NCBI RefSeq assembly: GCF_014336955.1
Contig: NZ_QRAI01000004.1
Span: forward strand, 124,001 to 188,000
Length of the DNA: 64,000 nt
Reading direction: 5' to 3'
DNA from: Saccharophagus sp. K07
GTDB lineage: Bacteria; Pseudomonadota; Gammaproteobacteria; Pseudomonadales; Cellvibrionaceae
Shown: positions 56,925 to 64,000 of the stretch, piece after piece
How the letters are laid out: each line of letters begins with the position of its first letter
How positions within the stretch are numbered: position 1 is the first letter of the stretch
Notes under the pieces: model-generated
What the model was told of the DNA's origin: nothing
The model's input: only the letters and a program-made list of their open reading frames with translations
Database searches by the model: none
Program-made: the position numbers and the translations under genes

Positions 56925-59900
56925 ATGGTAGAAATCATGGATCATCAACACCTTACTTTTGGTATCGACGTGGGTTCTACAACCGTCAAACTGGTTGCCG
57001 TAGAACCGCAAAGCCGCGCAATTCTCTGGTCCCGCTACGCGCGTCACGAAACCCGCCAGGCCGAAAAAGTTCTCGAAATGCTGGAACAGGTACTGGCCGA
57101 CCTGCCGCATATCTCCTTACAAAATACACGGATATTTATTACTGGCTCAGGCGCAGGTCCAATTGCACCGCATTTGAATGCGAAATTTATTCAAGAGGTG
57201 AACGCCGTCACTATGGCGGTGGAAGCTCTGCATCCGGATGTGGGCAGTGTGATCGAGCTGGGTGGACAGGATGCCAAAATCATCATGTTCAAAACCAGCG
57301 AAAGCACCGGCGAAAAACGCGCAACTACCTCCATGAATGACAAGTGCGCATCCGGCACGGGTGCGACTATTGATAAATGTCTGATTAAAGTCGGCATGGC
57401 GCGCGATGAGGTTGCCAAATTAGTTTTTGATCCAACGAAATTACACCACGTCGCGGCGAAATGCGGTGTCTTCGCCGAAACCGATATTGTGAACCTTGTA
57501 AAAAGCGGAATTCCCGCCAATGAAATTATGTGTTCATTGGCGGATGCCATCGTCAGCCAGAATATTTCCGTGCTGACCCGTGGTAATACTCTAAAGCCAA
57601 AAGTTTTATTGCTCGGTGGCCCGAACACGTATCTGCCATTTTTGCGCGATTGTTGGCGCTATCGCATTCCGGAAACCTGGGAAGAGCGCGGGTTTGATTA
57701 TCCGAAAGATGTGCCTATCGAAGAGCTGATTTTTTCTCCGGAAAATTCCGAATATTACGCCGCCTACGGCGCGGTGTTGTTCGGCCTGCATGAAAAAAAT
57801 GTCGCCCCTTGTGAATCCCTCGAAGCTTTAAAAAGTTTTATTCGCGATGGCCGCAAAGCGCAGTTGGGCTCAAAAGCGGGGCCGCCACTGGTGTCCGATA
57901 AAACGGAAGCTGTTGAATTTGTACAAAAGTATCGCGTACCGTCTTTTGCGCCCAAACAAGTGGTCGGCGTTTCCGTTATCGAAGGTTATATAGGTCTGGA
58001 TGGCGGCTCTACGTCGAGTAAATGTGTGTTGGTCGACGAGCGCGGCGAAATTCTGCAGAAGGTGTATCAGCTCTCCAAAGGCAATCCGCTGGAAGACATG
58101 AAAAATATGTTCTTGCAGCTGAAAACCTGGGCGCAGATGCAAGGCGCGGAATTGCGCATCAAAGGTTTTGGTGTAACGGGTTATGCCGGCGATGTAATGG
58201 AGGCGGCGTTAAAAGCGGACGCCAATATTGTTGAAACTGTCGCGCATATGAAAAGTGCGCAACATTATTTTCCGGATGTAGACGTGATCTGTGATGTCGG
58301 TGGGCAGGACATCAAAGTCATGTTTATGCAAAACCGCACCATCAAAAATTTCCGTCTGTCGAATTCCTGCAGCGCCGGCAACGGCATGTTGCTGCAAGCC
58401 ATGGCGGACCAATTCGGTGTGCCGGTGGAGCAATATGCGGACAAAGCTTTTAATGCGGAACTGTCACCGGAATTCAGCTACGGCTGTGCAGTTTTTCTCG
58501 ACTCCGACCGGGTGAATTTCCAGAAAGAAGGTTACAACGGCGAAGAATTATTGGCCGGCCTTGCCTTGGTATTGCCGAAAAATATTTGGCAATACGTAGT
58601 GCAAATTCCGCGCATGGCGGAATTGGGTCGCGTGTTTGTGTTGCAAGGCGGTACCCAGAAAAATCTCGCCGCCGTAAAAGCGCAAGTGGATTACATTCGC
58701 GAGCGCGTGCCAGATGCGGAAGTGCATGTGCATCCCCATACGGGTGAAGCGGGGGCGCTCGGTGCGGCGTTTGAAGCCATTCGGGTGGTAAAACGCAAAG
58801 GCAGCTCCAGTTTTATTGGTTTGGATTCCTCCATCAACTTGTATTACACCACGCGCAACGATGAAGGCACCCGCTGTAATTTCTGCGCCAATAACTGCTC
58901 GCGCACTTTTATCGATGCCCATGTCAGCGAGCAGGAAACTGTGCGTTATATTTCCGGCTTTTCCTGTGAAAAAGGCACAGTGGAAGATCACGACGCATTG
59001 CGCGCGCTCAATAAAAAACGTCGCCAGCGCATGATCGCCTTCCCCAACTTGGTGGATTACGAGGCTACCTGGGCTTATAAACAATTATATAAACCCGAGC
59101 CTCTGCCGGACGCCGGCAGCGAAATCGACGATATCGAAGTTAAAAAGACCCTTTTCGGTGGCGTCAAACATAAAAAAATCCGCCGCGGTTTTATGCGCTC
59201 GGATGAGAATGCACAAAACCTTCGCGATACTATTCGCATCGGTATTCCCAAAGCGCTGAATATCTGGAGCACAGCGCCTTTCTGGCGCGCCTATTTTGAA
59301 GCACTCGGACTTAAATCGCGCAATATCGTTTTTTCCGACGATACCAGTGAAGAAATGTGGCAGGCCGGTGGTAAATACGGCTCGGTGGATCCCTGTTTTC
59401 CGGCCAAGGTGGTACAGGCGCATATTCACAACCTGCTGTTTGAACACCACGTACAAAAGCCGCTGAATTTAATTTTCTTCCCATCCATTACGCATATTCC
59501 TACCTTTGTGGAAGGCGTAATGGATACCGCTTGTTGTCCTATTGTGGCAGGCACGCCAAAGGTCATTGGCGCAGCCTTTACCAAAGAGCAGGATTTCTTT
59601 GCGCAACGCGGCATCACCTATCTGGATACGGCGGTTACGCTCAATGAGCCTTTATTGTTGAAAGCTCGTATGTTCGAAGCCTTTGCCGAACATTTGCAGA
59701 TAACCGAGGACGAAAATAATTTTGCGGTGGATCAGGCCTATAAAGCGCTCAAACATTTTGATCAGCATATGCAGGAAAAGGGGCGAATTATTTTGGATGC
59801 CATAGAAGCGGATAACCGCATGGCACTGTTGATGATCGGCCGCCCTTATCACAACGATCCCGGTATGAATCACGGCGTATTGGAAGAATATCAAGCGATG

Positions 59901-60521
59901 GGATATCCCATTCTGTCCATTCGCTCGATTCCCAAAGACAAGGAATATCTGGCGCGCTTTTTTAAAGAAGATCTCGACAAGCAGCATGTGGCTTCGCCGC
60001 TGGAAATTCACGATATCTGGCCGGAAAACTACAGCGTCAACAGCGTGCAAAAAGTCTGGGCGGCAAAATTCGCGGCGCGCCACCCCAATGTCGCGGTGTT
60101 GGATTTATCCAGTTTCAAATGCGGCCACGATGCGCCGACATACGGTCTGATTGATCGCATCATGGAAGCCTCCGGCTCACCTTATTCCGCGCTGCACGAT
60201 ATAGATGCGAACAAACCGTCGGGCTCGATCAAAATTCGCGTCAAAACCTACGGCTATACGCTCAAGCTGGCGGAAGAAAAATTGGAAGACGAAGCGCGCA
60301 AAAAACGCGAGCGCGAGCGCGCATTGGTGGAAAAACGTCTGGCGCTGCTCGAGGCTGCGCCGGACAAAATCAAGCAGGACGCCCAATTTGTGGTGGAGCT
60401 GGAAAAATGGCGCCAACGCAGACAGCAGTTGTTGGAGCAAGAGTCAGAGCAGGCATCCCTGGCGTCGGTAGGCGCTATGGTTGGCCAAAATAATTTGATT
60501 GCCGCTGTTGAAATTGATTGA
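56925..60521 (+). CDS. 2-hydroxyacyl-CoA dehydratase activase-like ATPase fused to DUF2229
   Basis: This 1198-residue protein has two BadF/HgdC-type ASKHA ATPase domains. The first has DVGSTT (15-20), GGQDAK (113-118) and NDKCASGTG (C141); the second has DGGSTSSK (359-366), GGQDIK (459-464) and SCSAGNG (C482). A Cys motif CNFCANNC (C651, C654, C658) and a DUF2229/COG3580 domain (about 770-1150) follow, then a basic coiled coil. In anaerobes such activators inject electrons from a [4Fe-4S] cluster into dehydratases. ATG 56937 is an alternative start. Role here unknown. Confidence 0.88.
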   Translation: MVEIMDHQHLTFGIDVGSTTVKLVAVEPQSRAILWSRYARHETRQAEKVLEMLEQVLADLPHISLQNTRIFITGSGAGPIAPHLNAKFIQEVNAVTMAVEALHPDVGSVIELGGQDAKIIMFKTSESTGEKRATTSMNDKCASGTGATIDKCLIKVGMARDEVAKLVFDPTKLHHVAAKCGVFAETDIVNLVKSGIPANEIMCSLADAIVSQNISVLTRGNTLKPKVLLLGGPNTYLPFLRDCWRYRIPETWEERGFDYPKDVPIEELIFSPENSEYYAAYGAVLFGLHEKNVAPCESLEALKSFIRDGRKAQLGSKAGPPLVSDKTEAVEFVQKYRVPSFAPKQVVGVSVIEGYIGLDGGSTSSKCVLVDERGEILQKVYQLSKGNPLEDMKNMFLQLKTWAQMQGAELRIKGFGVTGYAGDVMEAALKADANIVETVAHMKSAQHYFPDVDVICDVGGQDIKVMFMQNRTIKNFRLSNSCSAGNGMLLQAMADQFGVPVEQYADKAFNAELSPEFSYGCAVFLDSDRVNFQKEGYNGEELLAGLALVLPKNIWQYVVQIPRMAELGRVFVLQGGTQKNLAAVKAQVDYIRERVPDAEVHVHPHTGEAGALGAAFEAIRVVKRKGSSSFIGLDSSINLYYTTRNDEGTRCNFCANNCSRTFIDAHVSEQETVRYISGFSCEKGTVEDHDALRALNKKRRQRMIAFPNLVDYEATWAYKQLYKPEPLPDAGSEIDDIEVKKTLFGGVKHKKIRRGFMRSDENAQNLRDTIRIGIPKALNIWSTAPFWRAYFEALGLKSRNIVFSDDTSEEMWQAGGKYGSVDPCFPAKVVQAHIHNLLFEHHVQKPLNLIFFPSITHIPTFVEGVMDTACCPIVAGTPKVIGAAFTKEQDFFAQRGITYLDTAVTLNEPLLLKARMFEAFAEHLQITEDENNFAVDQAYKALKHFDQHMQEKGRIILDAIEADNRMALLMIGRPYHNDPGMNHGVLEEYQAMGYPILSIRSIPKDKEYLARFFKEDLDKQHVASPLEIHDIWPENYSVNSVQKVWAAKFAARHPNVAVLDLSSFKCGHDAPTYGLIDRIMEASGSPYSALHDIDANKPSGSIKIRVKTYGYTLKLAEEKLEDEARKKRERERALVEKRLALLEAAPDKIKQDAQFVVELEKWRQRRQQLLEQESEQASLASVGAMVGQNNLIAAVEID

Positions 60522-60533
60522 GGAAACTAACGC

Positions 60534-62318
<1,785 letters not shown>

Positions 62319-62333
62319 TAAACAATGAGAGAA

Positions 62334-62357
62334 GAGACCAACCTTACAGTTGGTCTC
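62334..62357. terminator. Hairpin between the activase operon and the PLD gene
   Basis: GAGACCAAC (62334-62342) and GTTGGTCTC (62349-62357) form a 9-pair stem between converging genes, the second arm lying inside the end of the PLD gene. No clear T-run. Confidence 0.55.
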
Positions 62358-63603
62358 TCAATAAATAGGCAAACCAGTCAAACGATTTGTGATACCAACG
62401 GCGTTTGTGCCAACGTTCCAAAGTGATTTCGGTGCAGTGCTGCAGATCATGGTGAAACGCTTCAATTAAGCTCTCCGCGATTTTGCTGTCGAGAAGACCA
62501 ATTCCAACTTCTTCATTAAGTGCGAGAGAGCGTGCATCAAAATTTGTCGATCCTACATGGGTCCACTTGCCATCAACTACCACGATTTTCTGATGCAATA
62601 AAGTTAGATTGTATTCATAGAGTTTTACCCCGCCTTCCAATAACGGACGGTAGAGCGAACAGCCTGCGCGACGCACAAATGGATTGTCCGTTTGTTTCCC
62701 GGGAATCATTAAATGCACTTCTACTCCGCGCTTGACCATTTTGCACAACAGCTCAACGAGACTTTTTTCCGGTGCAAAATACGGGTTTTGGATATAAACG
62801 CTTTGGCGCGCGCTGGCGATGGCGAGACTGTAGAGAAGGCCTACGGCGGAGATCGCATCCCCCGTAGCACTGCTTACCACATGAGCGGTAACAGAACCGG
62901 TGGGTTCCAGATGGGGAAAACAACTGCTCTCGGTTGGAATAACATCGGTCTCTTCCATCCAATTTTCCATAAAAACCGCCTGCAGCGAAAAAACTGCAGG
63001 GCCGGTAATTTTTATGCCTGTGTCACGCCAATGATGTTTGTCCTGGCCTTCACCAAGCCATTGATCGGCAATTCCATGGCCGAAGGTAAAACCGATTTTG
63101 CCGTCGATAATTAATAATTTTCGGTGGGTCCTGTGATTGAAACGCCGCAGATTCCACCAGCGGACTTTGCAGTACTCCCAGAATTTAACGCCGTTGTCGC
63201 GCAGTATTTTCAGTTGTTTTGGATCGGCATCCATTGCGCCTATCGCGTCTAAAAGCACGCGTACCTTTACGCCCTCTTTGACCTTCTGGCAGAGCAGTTG
63301 GACAAATTCTTTTTCCAGTTCACCTTTATCCCAGACGAAACTTTCCAAATGCACTGTGTCTTGCGCGTTGCGTATGGCCTCTACCAGCGCCGGGAAAATG
63401 GAGCCATTTTGAAAAAGTTCTACATGATTGCCTTCGTGCACAGCGCTTTTGGTCAAGCCGGCAAAATTCGATAGGCACTCGCCCACCTCCGGTAAATCAT
63501 CCGGATTTAAGCGATATTTTGGTGTGCGGCGTCGATGGGAAATAATGAAATACAGCGCAGTCGCAGCCGACGCGAGAATCGCGGTTACGAGGATCCCAAG
63601 CAA
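62344..63603 (-). CDS. Cardiolipin synthase-type phospholipase D protein (ClsB-like)
   Basis: The protein of 419 residues has an N-terminal transmembrane anchor (1-22) and two HKD motifs, H160/K162/D167 (HRKLLIID) and H337/K339/D344 (HQKIVVVD) followed by GSTNFDARS, the PLD signature of cardiolipin synthases. It would condense phosphatidylglycerol, or PG with PE, into cardiolipin at the inner membrane. The single N-terminal helix and length are closest to ClsB/ClsC rather than ClsA. It converges on the activase operon. Confidence 0.9.
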   Translation of the reverse strand: MLGILVTAILASAATALYFIISHRRRTPKYRLNPDDLPEVGECLSNFAGLTKSAVHEGNHVELFQNGSIFPALVEAIRNAQDTVHLESFVWDKGELEKEFVQLLCQKVKEGVKVRVLLDAIGAMDADPKQLKILRDNGVKFWEYCKVRWWNLRRFNHRTHRKLLIIDGKIGFTFGHGIADQWLGEGQDKHHWRDTGIKITGPAVFSLQAVFMENWMEETDVIPTESSCFPHLEPTGSVTAHVVSSATGDAISAVGLLYSLAIASARQSVYIQNPYFAPEKSLVELLCKMVKRGVEVHLMIPGKQTDNPFVRRAGCSLYRPLLEGGVKLYEYNLTLLHQKIVVVDGKWTHVGSTNFDARSLALNEEVGIGLLDSKIAESLIEAFHHDLQHCTEITLERWHKRRWYHKSFDWFAYLLRDQL

Positions 63604-63720
63604 AATGGCCTCCAGTCAAATAATGTCCCTCGACCGCGAGCGCAAGAACGGTGCCAATAAGCAGGAGGCCGCGCTAGCTCGGCGTCGCTGTTGTTGGGCA
63701 ACGCAAAATGGATAGCAGAA

Positions 63721-63999
63721 TTACATTTTGTCCGCGTTTTTTACATTAGGCGCAGGGGTGGCGTTTTCCGTTTCAGAGACATTTTCCATTTCACCCGAAT
63801 TGCTATTGTCTGCTGGAGAATTCAGCGCCCTGATCAGATCACGCAGAGCAGAGTAGGTTTCTTTCCAGTCGACCCGATTGGGTAAGCCTTGTGCATTGAT
63901 TGGAGGTAAATCCGTTTGCGCCGTTAAGGCCGCCAAACCGCGAGCTATGTCGCGCTCGACTTGGTCGCCCAGGGAAACAACAGAATTGAGTCGTCGCAA
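63721..63999 (-). CDS. Unknown protein, partial at the window edge
   Basis: The frame stays open to the edge of the window, so its true start lies beyond it. The visible 92 residues include a helical segment (LGDQVERDIARGLAALTAQ), a middle part with RVDWKETYSALRDLIRALN and a polar, acidic C-terminal tail. No motif is recognised. It ends 118 bases upstream of the PLD gene on the same strand, so the two might be cotranscribed. Confidence 0.55.
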   Translation of the reverse strand: MRRLNSVVSLGDQVERDIARGLAALTAQTDLPPINAQGLPNRVDWKETYSALRDLIRALNSPADNSNSGEMENVSETENATPAPNVKNADKM

Positions 64000-64000
64000 C

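Overview
The window is a GC-moderate chromosomal segment of a gammaproteobacterium, best matched to the Pseudomonadales/Cellvibrionales (Cellvibrio-like). The support is conserved gene order: TIGR02449-zapA-6S RNA-fau, ygfB-pepP-ubiH-ubiI, hslO-hslR-yrfG with divergent nudE, and tolC-(thiDC)-nudF-yqiB-cpdA-yqiA-parE. Secreted beta-helix proteins and a GspA/GspB pair suit a polysaccharide-degrading, type II-secreting organism. The genus is inferred, not proven. I saw no tRNA, rRNA, CRISPR array or intact insertion sequence.

Layout: 1-2.6 kb, two unknown exported/anchored proteins and a lysophospholipase-type hydrolase. 2.6-6.7 kb, an acyl-CoA thioesterase overlapping serA, then rpiA, with ilvA divergent. 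7.0-8.6 kb, a 48-codon membrane protein, a shared terminator, and the fau / 6S RNA / zapA / TIGR02449 cluster. 8.8-13.2 kb, ygfB, pepP and two ubiquinone hydroxylases. 13.2-18.2 kb, the pqiABC lipid-transport operon, an acetyltransferase and a methyltransferase. 18.4-22.5 kb, a beta-barrel protein and two tandem paralogous secreted beta-helix proteins. 22.8-25.4 kb, the hslO-hslR-yrfG/nudE redox and heat-stress cluster. 25.7-28.7 kb, a small coiled-coil protein and gspA-gspB. 28.7-35.7 kb, waaA, msbA, ilvE and glnE. 35.8-45.5 kb, tolC, an unknown small gene, a TPP riboswitch driving thiD-thiC, nudF, yqiB, cpdA, yqiA and parE.

45.6-49.2 kb is an accessory, AT-richer island between parE and a yeast-type cytosine deaminase. 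It holds an unrecognised 233-residue protein (possible nuclease fold), small unknown ORFs, an AbiEi antitoxin gene with a near-perfect inverted-repeat operator, and the decayed remains of its AbiEii toxin.

49.3-53.5 kb carries the deaminase, then a reverse-strand cluster (DUF6249-like protein, ECF sigma factor, small membrane protein, CPBP protease) that looks like an envelope-stress module, and a chemoreceptor with almost no periplasmic part. 53.7-56.6 kb holds gcvT, gcvH and an RlmI-type methyltransferase. 56.9-62.3 kb holds a two-gene 2-hydroxyacyl-CoA dehydratase activase-like system without an obvious substrate enzyme. A cardiolipin synthase-type PLD protein and a gene cut by the window edge close the segment.
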